The notes beneath the pieces were generated by a model, which was given only the letters and a program-made list of their open reading frames with translations, was not told the origin of the DNA and searched no databases. Source: Granulicella sp. S156 (lineage in GTDB: Bacteria; Acidobacteriota; Terriglobia; Terriglobales; Acidobacteriaceae). From it: DNA of 64,000 bases. The translations under genes were made by a program, and so were the position numbers. Position 1 is the stretch's first letter; the number at the start of each line of letters is the position of its first letter. The stretch is from positions 139,422-203,421 of the forward strand of contig NZ_LMUH01000018.1 in assembly GCF_009766105.1 (NCBI RefSeq), read 5' to 3'. Positions 42,566-51,490 of the stretch are shown here, in pieces.

Positions 42566-45500
42566 TCAGATTACTTGACCATATACTTCGAATTCCCACA
42601 GCGAATACCCGTATTGCGTGGCGCGTTGTGTCCCACACATACGGACATAGCGACCGTTTATTGGGGAGAAGACCAAATTCTCAGACCCTCCCGAGCCATT
42701 GGTTTGGGTGAAGACAGTGGTCCAGTTCAGCCCATCGGATGAAACCTGGATCTGGTAGACAACCCCGAACGCGCGCTCCCAGCGCAAAACTACCTGTCCG
42801 ATCGTCTGCACAGAGCCAAGATCGATCTGAATCCAGGAAGGATCGACAAAAGCCGACGACCACCGCGTGGTGAGATCACCATCCACAGCGTTGGATGCGC
42901 TAAGCCCTCCAGACTCGTTGCCACTTGAGGTCGCAGATTGGCCGAGAGCCAAGTTTGATCCGCCTGGAAGGGGGCCTGTGCCATATCCCGATATCGCAGT
43001 ATCGCTGCCGTTGGTGTTGTCCGTTCCAGTGACGGAGACAGTGAGGAAGGCCGTAGTCGAACTGGCGACGCCGGCACCATTGCTGACGGTGACGCTAAAC
43101 TCCTCGCCATTGTCGGCCGCAGCTAGTACAGGTGTGGTGAAGAAGGCAGAAGTAGCGCCAGAAATGGCTACCCCGTTTTCGAACCACTGGTAGGTGAACG
43201 GAGGTGTGCCTGTGAAGGTGACCGTGAAGGTGGCTGCCGTTCCGATAGCCACAGATTGACTTGTAGGCTGAGTCGTAAACGCAGGAGCGGATGACCCGCT
43301 GGCGTTCACCGTGAGAATAGCTGCGACCGAAGTAGTGCTTCCAGTCGCGTTGCTGACTGTGACGCTGTATTGTTCCCCATTGTCCGAGGTAGCCAGTACA
43401 GGCGTGGTGAAGATCGCCGAGGTCGCCCCCGAGATGGCGAGACCGTTCTCAAGCCACTGGTAGTTGAAAGGAGCTGTACCAGCTTGACTGACAGTAAACG
43501 TGGCGGTCGCTCCGACTGCCACCGATTGGCTGCTGGGCGGAATGGTGATCACTGGAGCCGACGACTCACCGGCAACGGCGGGGTTCACGGTAAGCGAAGC
43601 CACAGTCGAATTGGCCGTACCCAACGCATTGCTCACAGTAACGTCGAACTGGTCTCCGTTGTCCGTAGCGGCCAGCACAGACGTAGTGAAGATGGCGTTG
43701 GTAGCGCCTGGAATGGCGACGCCGTTTTCAAACCATTGGTAAGTGAAGGGTGCAGTCCCCGAGGCAGTGACCGAGAAGATCGCTGTGGAACTGACAGTTG
43801 AGGTCATGCTGCCCGGCTGAATGTCGATTGTGGGGGCGGTCGGTGTAGAGGCAGCGGTTGCACCGGGGCCGTATACCTCGAACTCCCACAGTGAATAGCC
43901 GTATTGCGTAGCACGCTGCGTTCCATACATGCGAACATAGCGTCCACTTATCGGAGAGAAAACCAGATTTTCAGTACCGCCTGAACCGTTCGTTTGTGTG
44001 AATACAGTGGTCCAGTTCACCGCATCGGATGAAACCTGAATCTGGTAGACAATGCCGAAGGCGCGTTCCCAGCGCAAGACAACCTGTCCTATCGATTGGA
44101 CAGAACCGAGATCGACCTGAACCCAAGAAGGATCTATAAACGCCGAGGACCACCGCGTGGTGAGGTTAGCATCCACAGCGTTGGAAACGCCAAGCCACCC
44201 GGCCTGGTTGCTGCTTGATGTGGCAGTCTGGCCAATAACAAGGTTCGCTCCTGCCGGGACGGGACCCGAACCATAGCCTGGTATCGCGGTGTCGCTGACG
44301 TTGGTGTTATTGACTGCAGGGGCAGAGACCGTGAGTGTCGCCATCGTCGAGATGGTGATGCCGGCCGCATTAGTCACCGCGACACTATATTGTTCTCCGT
44401 TGTCGGTAACGGCAAGCACGGGGGTGGTAAAGGACGCGGAGGTGGCGCCCTGAATGGCAACGCCATTTTCAAACCACTGATAGGCTAACGGAGAGCTGCC
44501 CGTAGCCGTGGCTACGAAGGTAGCCGTTGTTCCGAGAGCCACGGATTCGCTCGTGGGCTGCGTGGTAATTGCAGGAGTGTTCGTCCCTGCGGGAACGATT
44601 CCAGTGATTGCAGGATTCGCGCGTTGAACAAGGTCGAGCGCCTCGTTCGAGAACCAAACCCCTGCTGTGGGATCATAAGTACTCCAGAGCGGATCGAAGG
44701 TGGCCTGCAGAGTGGTGGTGGGCCATCCGGTTGGTTGGTAGTCGGCATAGTCCCATGCGCGTGCGCCGCCGGCCGAATCGCAAGTGCCATCGGACAGGCC
44801 GGGCGTTTTGACCCAGAGGTAGGCGTCGAGTAGTGGTGTGCCGGTGTTCACCGTTGGGAGGACGCCAAGTCCGCGTGCGGGCGGATTACACCAATCTCCA
44901 CCGTCCAGGGTGGTGATCACGGAAGCGGGCTGGTTATAGGGAGAATTTGCGTAGCTGGAGGCGTCAAAGGGGCCTAATCCGTTGCGGCTGGTATCGATGA
45001 CGAAGTGGGTCGTCGGGACTGCGGTACCCAAATTGTTTTCGAACCACTCGTCGGTGTAGCTCCAGGTGGTGATGTCGTCAGGATTCACCGTGCCGTATTG
45101 CGAGTAATACTGACTAGCGCAGTAGGAGTAATGGCCGAGGCGCCAGCCGCCGTTAGCCGAATTCGTGCCAAAGGCGATGCATTCGGAAATCCAGGTGTCA
45201 TATTTGGATTCATAGGTGGAGAGGTGGAAGTTCGAAACATTCGAGAAGTATCCTTGGGCCTGTTGGACGCCGGCGGTTATCAATCGCTGGGTTATGACGG
45301 GGACGGCCTGCCAGTGGCTGTTGCCAGCATCAATGTAGACGCTGGCTTGGGGCTGCTGTTCGAGTTGAGTGATGGCATAGTTGATCTGGGAATACCGGTT
45401 AGTCACGGCAGTGGGAATATCAACCACGGTAGGGTCATATCCACAGTCGCTCGGCAGAAGGGCAAGGGAGTCTGGCTCCACAAGGACGACGACTTGCTCG

Positions 45501-45964
45501 TTGCCGATCGCGCCAGCTATAGCGTTGATCCAAGCCTCGTAATCGGGGGTATTCTGGGCCCCGCCGGCAGAATAGCTACCGCAGTCACGGCCAGGAATGT
45601 TGTACAGGACAAAGACGGGGACTGCAGTTTGGGCGTTGGCTGCGAGAAGAGTCTGGGTAACGATGGCGGCGGTTTCGCTGGGAGTCTTGCTGGCAAGCCA
45701 CACGGACTGTGGGGTAAACTCCATCGCGTTGATCAGAAGAGCGTTGCTGGACTGACCACTCTGGAGCAGACCGACCTCCTGCTGGACAGCACCTGCCTGG
45801 GGCTGTGGGACGAACAAGAGGGTGGAGGTGGAGATGGTTCTGTCTGTTGATGTCTGCGCATTCGCGAATTTGCCTGGAGTGATGCTTGACAGCAGGGCCA
45901 CTACCGCGACGAGACTGGTGAGGACACGTCGAATGGATGGGTAGTTCGATGAGATTTCCGGCAT
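42566..45964 (-). CDS. Modular GH6 cellulase with Ig-like and discoidin domains
   Basis: 1132 residues, secreted (SIRRVLTSLVAVVALLSSITPGKFANAQ). The catalytic GH6 domain (about 45-465) shows YNIPGRDCGSYSAGG, with Asp127, and LVEPDSLA, with Asp165, the signature acidic residues of GH6 endoglucanases and cellobiohydrolases, plus DTSRNGLGP and WVKTPGLSDG. After it come an Ig-like repeat, a discoidin/F5-8 C (CBM32-like) domain, three more Ig-like repeats (each with PFTYQWFENG and NGEQYSVTVSN) and a second discoidin domain nearly identical to the first (RWSSAF, SSD-WTTVFTQTNGSGG, GRYVRM). AGGAGG precedes the ATG. Probably degrades cellulose outside the cell, the C-terminal modules binding carbohydrate. 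Confidence 0.93.
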   Translation of the reverse strand: MPEISSNYPSIRRVLTSLVAVVALLSSITPGKFANAQTSTDRTISTSTLLFVPQPQAGAVQQEVGLLQSGQSSNALLINAMEFTPQSVWLASKTPSETAAIVTQTLLAANAQTAVPVFVLYNIPGRDCGSYSAGGAQNTPDYEAWINAIAGAIGNEQVVVLVEPDSLALLPSDCGYDPTVVDIPTAVTNRYSQINYAITQLEQQPQASVYIDAGNSHWQAVPVITQRLITAGVQQAQGYFSNVSNFHLSTYESKYDTWISECIAFGTNSANGGWRLGHYSYCASQYYSQYGTVNPDDITTWSYTDEWFENNLGTAVPTTHFVIDTSRNGLGPFDASSYANSPYNQPASVITTLDGGDWCNPPARGLGVLPTVNTGTPLLDAYLWVKTPGLSDGTCDSAGGARAWDYADYQPTGWPTTTLQATFDPLWSTYDPTAGVWFSNEALDLVQRANPAITGIVPAGTNTPAITTQPTSESVALGTTATFVATATGSSPLAYQWFENGVAIQGATSASFTTPVLAVTDNGEQYSVAVTNAAGITISTMATLTVSAPAVNNTNVSDTAIPGYGSGPVPAGANLVIGQTATSSSNQAGWLGVSNAVDANLTTRWSSAFIDPSWVQVDLGSVQSIGQVVLRWERAFGIVYQIQVSSDAVNWTTVFTQTNGSGGTENLVFSPISGRYVRMYGTQRATQYGYSLWEFEVYGPGATAASTPTAPTIDIQPGSMTSTVSSTAIFSVTASGTAPFTYQWFENGVAIPGATNAIFTTSVLAATDNGDQFDVTVSNALGTANSTVASLTVNPAVAGESSAPVITIPPSSQSVAVGATATFTVSQAGTAPFNYQWLENGLAISGATSAIFTTPVLATSDNGEQYSVTVSNATGSTTSVAAILTVNASGSSAPAFTTQPTSQSVAIGTAATFTVTFTGTPPFTYQWFENGVAISGATSAFFTTPVLAAADNGEEFSVTVSNGAGVASSTTAFLTVSVTGTDNTNGSDTAISGYGTGPLPGGSNLALGQSATSSGNESGGLSASNAVDGDLTTRWSSAFVDPSWIQIDLGSVQTIGQVVLRWERAFGVVYQIQVSSDGLNWTTVFTQTNGSGGSENLVFSPINGRYVRMCGTQRATQYGYSLWEFEVYGQVI

Positions 45965-46571
45965 TGTGTGCCTCCTAAAATCTGTTCCGTTCTTTGCATA
46001 TGGGCCACACGCTGGCCGTTGTGAAAGCCGGGATGTTTGTTGCTGCGGAAGTTCTTGCAGTTATCGCTAGATGCAGCGATCAGCTCGTTTCTCTCTGAGA
46101 GGTTCTTTGCAACGGGCGATTCAGTGGAGCGTTTTTGGAAGACCGAAAATAGCTCAACCGATCAGCGCCGAGAACTCTAATCATCGAAGTTGTCCATGCG
46201 AAGCGTATTGAACGGTATAAACGTGAGTTGGCGGAAACCGATTTCGTCAATCAACTCATCTGGAAAGACTTCTGAAGCGTCCGATTGGATCAAAGGGCCT
46301 GTACTGTACAGTCCTTGAGGGTAGGAGGCTTCATCTAGTTTGGAGAGCTCGGGCCGTCACGCCCAATAAATCCTCGGATGGTGACGTAACGGACCACTCT
46401 TAGGCGTCGTAGAGATTCACGCCAGAAAGAGAGGAGCTGTTCGCCATCGCACTTCTCCTAAAATGATCGCTCGTCACCTTCATCGCGACGAGCGTACTCC
46501 TTCGCGCGGGCTCTATCCGTCCCAAGCAGATCGTCGAACCATTCTTTCGGCTGCGACGCTTTTGCGCGCGC
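45965..46571. other. Gene-free stretch between GH6 gene and AraC fragment
   Basis: About 600 bases with the GH6 promoter region. In front of the AraC fragment an in-frame stretch from 46467 (SLVTFIATSVLLRAGS) may be a vestige of its lost N-terminal half. No intact gene or repeat seen. Confidence 0.35.
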
Positions 46572-46880
46572 ATGGAGGAGCGGATTCGCGATTGCTCGAA
46601 ACCGGCTCCGAAACTCGATGAGTTGGCTGCCGGAGCTGGTTTCAGCCTGCATCACTTTATCAAGGCTTTTCGGCGAGCAGCGGGGCAAATGCCCCACGCA
46701 CACCTTCTCGGTCTCCGTCTTGCGCATGCGCTGGACCTGATGCTTGGCCGCAATGTCAGAGTCGATCAGGCCTCGGAGGAGACTGGTTTCTCGTCACCTT
46801 CACATTTCGTCAGTGTTTTTCGAAAGCATCTCGGAGTAACTCCTGGCGCCGTCCGGGATGCGGCGCTCTTGCGGAACTAA
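46572..46880 (+). pseudogene. AraC-family DNA-binding domain, N-terminal part missing
   Basis: 102 residues covering just the AraC double helix-turn-helix: KLDELAAGAGFSLHHFIKAFRRAAGQMPHAHLLGLRL, then GFSSPSHFVSVFRKHLGVTPGAVRD. Typical AraC regulators have about 150-200 residues of sensor before it; here there is a stop in frame at 46464 and no ribosome site before the first ATG. It is either a truncated gene or, less likely, a stand-alone DNA-binding protein. It is followed by the small membrane protein gene after 86 bases. Confidence 0.6.
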
Positions 46881-46966
46881 CGCCGCACGGACGGTGCACA
46901 AAAATCGCTATTTCTTGATACCGGTAAGACGACTCAAGCCCATACCCTCTGTGGAAGAGGTGCTTT

Positions 46967-47395
46967 ATGGTTATCGCAAAGTGGATCGTCGCTTTCGTCG
47001 CGCTATACGGCTTCGGCGGATTTGTCGCGGACGCCATTGCTCCATCGGTATCGAAGCAACACCTTTGGAATCCAAGATGGCCGCCCCACGCCAAGTTTCA
47101 TAATGGGCGGACAATGACGATGGGTATTCTGGGCGGCTTTCTCTCTTTGTTCATCTTGTTCTACTTCCGTCCGCTCACGCTTCCGCTCCTGCTCATCGCA
47201 GCAGCCGTTGCAGGAATGTATTGGGTCTCGATGGTGTTCTCGCCGTTCTTTCCCGGGACTGCTTGGTTCGACCCGGAATTTCAGCACGAAACGAAGCGCC
47301 CGCTTGGATTCAGTCCGCAACAGCTCCTGACGTATATGCTTTGCCTACTTCTGATCGTTGCGGTCGTTATTGCCGTTCGTTCGACGGGCGGGTGA
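46967..47395 (+). CDS. Small integral membrane protein (DUF6640-like)
   Basis: 142 residues with four predicted membrane helices (AKWIVAFVALYGFGGFVADAIA; MGILGGFLSLFILFYF; LLLIAAAVAGMYWVSMVF; LLTYMLCLLLIVAVVIAV). A loop between helices 1 and 2 reads WNPRWPPHAKFHNGRTM, a conserved-looking HAxFHNGR segment that I associate, tentatively, with DUF6640. GGAAGAGG stands 6 bases before the ATG. Function unknown. Confidence 0.7.
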   Translation: MVIAKWIVAFVALYGFGGFVADAIAPSVSKQHLWNPRWPPHAKFHNGRTMTMGILGGFLSLFILFYFRPLTLPLLLIAAAVAGMYWVSMVFSPFFPGTAWFDPEFQHETKRPLGFSPQQLLTYMLCLLLIVAVVIAVRSTGG

Positions 47396-47496
47396 CAAGT
47401 CCCGCTATATCGGCATCCGAGACCGGTTTCATCCTCAGCACTCGTTTTGCTACTTGTCTCTTGTCCACCAAACGGGGGCAACGGTATATGTATCAG

Positions 47497-47720
47497 ATGT
47501 ATTTTCTCCAGAAATCGTCCTAGTTCTGGTGCGAACTCCTGGGCAATATTTTGGGCGGCCATGCCTCCGAAAACTATTACTGATCTCTGTCCCGAGTGGG
47601 TTACATCGACAAAACCGGATGGGAGGTATGCATTTCCAATAAAACCACTGGCAGCAGCGCCTGTGAAGTTCGAGATGGCAACTGTGCTGTGGACGTTCAA
47701 AGAAAACACGGATAGCGAAC
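47497..47720 (-). pseudogene. Remnant of an acidobacterial envelope protein C-terminus
   Basis: On the minus strand an open frame contains SGFIGNAYLPSGFVDVTHSG and GGMAAQNIAQEFAPELGRF. This recalls the end of the conserved acidobacterial protein type present intact at 30070-31338 (there: SGALSNAYYPHANRG and STVAQEFIGKRV). No start or upstream part is present, as the GH12 gene ends directly beside it. The frame extends into the GH12 gene, but only this stretch looks related to anything. The remaining gap 47396-47809 holds nothing else I can identify. Confidence 0.4.
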
Positions 47721-47809
47721 ATGCCGAGTCACTGATTGAGTGCTGACAGGTTCGGTGAGCCGCAGAAGGACAAAACACTCGTTGAGCGCGGGGCATGAAG
47801 TGTCGAATC

Positions 47810-48619
47810 TCAATTGGCCGCTGCGGTGAAGCCCGAAACCGTGATGGACCCATTGGCGCTGTTGCTCTGAGTGATCTCAGCGCCGAATTGGATGCCAAGT
47901 TCATACCAGCTACTGTCCAGCCACGCGTTCGTGTAGCTCAGATAGTAGACAAACGGTTGAAGGTTGCTGGTGAAGCTTGTCACTTGTGTATCTCGCACAA
48001 AGCTATAGACAGGCCAGCCAACATTTCCCGACCAAACGTCCCATGTTCCGCTCACTCCGGCCAAGCTGATTCCGGAAGCGATCTTCGTACCGGCGGGTTG
48101 ATTTCCCGAGTAGCTGAGCCACACCATCATCTCCTCCGACGGAGAGGTTGGGTTACCACTGGGACTGAAGAAAAGATCGTAGGCGCAATCGTACTTATTG
48201 TCTCCAGTCATAGCGAATGTGACGCTAGTCGGCATCGATCCCTGCGCTGAAATCTGCTGGGGAAAACCGCCGGCACTGGGGGACCAACTGCCCCCGTCCT
48301 GCCATCCCCGATAGATGCTGGGGTACGCCTTGATCGCACCGGTCCCTGTAGACCAGAACCAGGTGGAACTCCAACTATTTATTGTTGGGCTGGAGTTGCC
48401 GGAGCATATTTCCTGCCATCCGCCTGGATCGCCGGCCAGGCCCCATTCGTCGTTTTGCAGAGTGTAGTATCCCTGAGACAGGTTGCTGTATTGCCCGTCG
48501 AGACACGTCTGAGCACGGACCGCCGAGGTGCAAGAGACAACAGCCACAAGAATGACCGACAAGACCAGGGCTGATCCAAACTTAGTCCCGAACGTGAAGC
48601 GAAGATATTTTTCTCTCAT
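47810..48619 (-). CDS. GH12 endoglucanase, secreted
   Basis: 269 residues. A signal peptide (SALVLSVILVAVVSCTSAVRA) leads into a GH12 beta-jelly-roll: LQNDEWGLAGDPGGWQEI, the nucleophile motif EEMMVWLSYSG and the acid/base region ELGIQFGAEITQSN. These match the two catalytic Glu of the family. The ATG at 48619 is used because it starts the signal peptide; a much longer open frame to 48934 overlaps the GH10 gene. It lies directly downstream of the GH10 gene (158 bases) on the same strand. Predicted activity is on cellulose or xyloglucan. Confidence 0.9.
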   Translation of the reverse strand: MREKYLRFTFGTKFGSALVLSVILVAVVSCTSAVRAQTCLDGQYSNLSQGYYTLQNDEWGLAGDPGGWQEICSGNSSPTINSWSSTWFWSTGTGAIKAYPSIYRGWQDGGSWSPSAGGFPQQISAQGSMPTSVTFAMTGDNKYDCAYDLFFSPSGNPTSPSEEMMVWLSYSGNQPAGTKIASGISLAGVSGTWDVWSGNVGWPVYSFVRDTQVTSFTSNLQPFVYYLSYTNAWLDSSWYELGIQFGAEITQSNSANGSITVSGFTAAAN

Positions 48620-48777
48620 ACTTCTCTCTTTCTTACCTGTTGGGTTGTCAATGCGGCGCCGCTTTTGGTGTAACCGGGTTAGGCGCAATCTGGAGAGCGC
48701 GCAAGCGCGTAGCGATTCCCCCGGAGAAAGCTGTCTCCAAGCGCGTGAATTTGACACGCCGATGCAATCTGCACGGG

Positions 48778-49914
48778 CTAGTTGAGTCGCAGCGGCGCAC
48801 GTTGAAAACTCCGGGCAGCTGAAATGGCATCGGGCTTCGGAGATCCGCCTGGCGCAAACAGCAGGGGTCGCTCCGCGTTTGGACCGGTTGTCGCCACTGC
48901 TCCTGTAACTTTCGCGATGTCCCATGCTCCCCACGTGATGACGACAGAGACCGAGGCCGTTGCAAGGACAAGGTCCAGATATCGTTTGTAAACGTCGGCG
49001 ATCGCCTCGTCCCGCGCGCCTCCCTCTACCGTAAGGTGACTGTCGTCCACATCCAATTCGGTGACAAAAACTTCCAAGCCGAGATCGCGCACCTCCGCTA
49101 TGAATTTTGGCAAGTCAGCGCCGAAGCTCTCTCCCGTGCCTGCTCGCAGATGAGACTGAAGACCCAGCGCATGGATCGGCACGCCTCGTCGCTTAAGATC
49201 TCGCAGCATTGTGAGTACAGCTTTTCGTTTGGCAGTGTCAGACTGATTCTCGTATTCCAGACCAAAATCGTTGTAGGTGAGGATCGCGGACGGATCGGCC
49301 TGCTTCGCAGCATCGAATGCAATATCTACATAAACTGGTCCAAGCAGACCATACCAGAAAGAGTTTCTCCAGCCGTCGGGCAGACCGTCCTTTAGCTGTA
49401 TCGCTTCGTTCACTACGTCCCAAGAGTGCAGTCTTCCCTTGTAGCGACCGGCTACCGTGGCGATGTGCTGTCGCAGCACGGCTTCCGCACTGCCCTTGGT
49501 CACATCGCGAGTCACCCAGGGCGGCAACGCACGATGCCAGCAAAACGCATGGCCCCGCACCTTCATCGAGTGTTGCCCCGCGAACGCCACAATCGCGTCG
49601 GCCTGCGTGAACGAGTAGCGATCAGGTTCTGGATGCACTGCTTCCCATTTCATGGCATTTTCGGGCGTAACGATGGTGCACTCGCGTGCGACCAGGGCAT
49701 CATAGTCCGCGTTGGTGGAAAGCAGACTGTAGTTCAGGGCAAAGCCGAACGCTATGTTCTTCTCTTTGGCCAGGTGGCCGAGCGGTGTCCAGTTCAATGT
49801 GTGCTCGTCTCCACCGAGCGCAAGGAGTGGGGAAGGCAGGGTAGATCCAAGAAGTCCAGCGCCTGCATGCAGCAGAAAATTTCGCCGATCGAGGGTGGGC
49901 TGAGGAATGAACAT
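48778..49914 (-). CDS. GH10 endo-1,4-beta-xylanase
   Basis: 378 residues with a twin-arginine-like signal (LDRRNFLLHAGAGLLGSTLP). The GH10 barrel motifs are visible: NAMKWEAVHPEPDRYSF, GHAFCWHRALPPWV, WDVVNEA with the acid/base Glu170, and FVTELDVDD with the nucleophile Glu286. GGAG stands 6 bases before the ATG. It lies between the GH79-like gene and GH12 gene on the same strand, with a 16-base gap to the former, so the hydrolases are probably co-transcribed. Predicted substrate is xylan. Confidence 0.95.
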   Translation of the reverse strand: MFIPQPTLDRRNFLLHAGAGLLGSTLPSPLLALGGDEHTLNWTPLGHLAKEKNIAFGFALNYSLLSTNADYDALVARECTIVTPENAMKWEAVHPEPDRYSFTQADAIVAFAGQHSMKVRGHAFCWHRALPPWVTRDVTKGSAEAVLRQHIATVAGRYKGRLHSWDVVNEAIQLKDGLPDGWRNSFWYGLLGPVYVDIAFDAAKQADPSAILTYNDFGLEYENQSDTAKRKAVLTMLRDLKRRGVPIHALGLQSHLRAGTGESFGADLPKFIAEVRDLGLEVFVTELDVDDSHLTVEGGARDEAIADVYKRYLDLVLATASVSVVITWGAWDIAKVTGAVATTGPNAERPLLFAPGGSPKPDAISAARSFQRAPLRLN

Positions 49915-49930
49915 CGTGTCTCCGGTCGTG

Positions 49931-51439
49931 CTACATAACAGGATTGTTGGCTATAGTCGGGATTGTGACGAGGGCGGCACTGTAGGGACCAAGCTGTAAC
50001 GTTGCGCTGTTCTTCCGAAGTCGCAGCAACTCAGTCGCAGCCGGCCGAAATCGTCCATCCGGCGTGATGGTTGCATTCGCGAGTGTTACCCCACTGGTGC
50101 TCGAAACGGAGGGTGCCTCTAGCCGCCACACACTTCCGCTTGTAACCGGCTGCGGAGTCGGGACAAGAATCTGGCATGCGAGCGCTTGGGAATCACGGTT
50201 GATTACAACGACCTGATATGCATGATCTGTTCGCACAGCGTAGGCCGCTAAATTCTTATCTGCGTGTTCGACATCTGTACGAAGAAGAGTGCTGTCGAGG
50301 AGTGGTTTGAGCAGAAGCATGCCGTAATAGATAGGGCGGGCGGTGTAGCCTTCGCTCATAGAGCCTGCTATCGGCGTATAGAGTCCATTCCCTCCGCCAT
50401 GTAGATTGACGCCCGTCGCACCGGCCTGAGCGACAGTCAGCATGAAATCGACAACCCAGAGAGCTGCGGCGAATGTATCGCTGACTCCGGCCTTCCCGGC
50501 GGCATAGCAAGTGTTTCCCTCCGCCATCCGGTATGGGATACCACTTCGTTTTGATACCGCGATTGCCTGCATCACGTAGGACTGGAGACGTTCCCCTGGA
50601 TAAAGCAGGTAATCGATCGTCATGCGCGGATCGCTAGGCGGACCCTCGGCGTAGAAATGACTAGTTTCGAGGACAGTCTTGTGGCCTACGTCTTCGGCGA
50701 ATTGTGCATTCCACTTTGGATTGGAGGTGTCAGGACCGGCGATCGGCACGTCGGGAAGCTTGGCGCGAATTGCTGCGTAGAACTCGTTCCACCTCGTGAT
50801 GAACTCCTCGTAAGTCCATTTCTGGTTGTGATTGTCAGAGTGCTTGAAGAGATCAGGCTCGTTCCCAAACTGCAGGGCGATGAGTCGATCGCCAACGGCC
50901 TTCACAACATATTCCGCTTCCTCTACAACGGAGTCCACTTTGCCCCGGGCAAGATTCAGACCGTAGATCAGTCGCCAGCCTGTGGCATCTAGAAAGCCCA
51001 CAAGGTTATCGATGGAGCGAGGAGTGACAGGAAAAACCCGATCCGATCCGTTTCCTGGGTCGGGGCCTTCCGTCTCGCCCAGTGCAACAACGGCCGAACT
51101 CATCGGGTCCCATACGGTGTACTCACTCATGTTCCCGCCAAGCCGAAGAACGCCACGATCCCCTAAAGTGCGGAAGAACTGGACCAGATCGTGATTGTCG
51201 GCCTTGAAGAATTCGGGGTGAGAGAGCTGCGAGGATTCGTAGCTTAGGCCGGTGAAATCATCGGGGAGTCGCGTCACCTCCTCAGAAGTCACGCGAATGG
51301 TTGGGATCGGGCTCTTGGCAAAGAGGATGCCTGGCGATGCAAGCGCCATACCGGCACCTAACATTTGTTTTACGGCTGTTCGGCGACTCGGCGTGCCGCA
51401 CATCGTGATCGTTGGCTTCAATGATTTTCCCGTCAACAC
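49931..51439 (-). CDS. GH79-like secreted glycosidase (beta-glucuronidase type)
   Basis: 502 residues. A twin-arginine-like signal (SRRTAVKQMLGAGMALASPG) is followed by a GH79-type barrel: LRLGGNMSEYTVWD, the acid/base motif ALQFGNEPDLFKH, and the likely nucleophile Glu in YRMAEGNTCYAAG. A C-terminal beta-sandwich (YQVVVINRDSQ) completes the fold. A TTG start at 51439 with AGGAG 6 bases upstream is used. In context with the GH10 gene it could remove glucuronic acid (or methyl-glucuronic acid) side chains of xylan; that is inference. Confidence 0.8.
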   Translation of the reverse strand: MLTGKSLKPTITMCGTPSRRTAVKQMLGAGMALASPGILFAKSPIPTIRVTSEEVTRLPDDFTGLSYESSQLSHPEFFKADNHDLVQFFRTLGDRGVLRLGGNMSEYTVWDPMSSAVVALGETEGPDPGNGSDRVFPVTPRSIDNLVGFLDATGWRLIYGLNLARGKVDSVVEEAEYVVKAVGDRLIALQFGNEPDLFKHSDNHNQKWTYEEFITRWNEFYAAIRAKLPDVPIAGPDTSNPKWNAQFAEDVGHKTVLETSHFYAEGPPSDPRMTIDYLLYPGERLQSYVMQAIAVSKRSGIPYRMAEGNTCYAAGKAGVSDTFAAALWVVDFMLTVAQAGATGVNLHGGGNGLYTPIAGSMSEGYTARPIYYGMLLLKPLLDSTLLRTDVEHADKNLAAYAVRTDHAYQVVVINRDSQALACQILVPTPQPVTSGSVWRLEAPSVSSTSGVTLANATITPDGRFRPAATELLRLRKNSATLQLGPYSAALVTIPTIANNPVM

Positions 51440-51490
51440 TATCTCCTGTTTGGATGAACTTGCTCTGAGTATTTGTTGGAGGCTGCGCGG

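Noticed and set aside
45005..45850. 281-codon plus-strand frame antisense to the GH6 gene
   Set aside because: Lies entirely opposite a clear GH6 catalytic domain with signature motifs; a shadow of codon bias.
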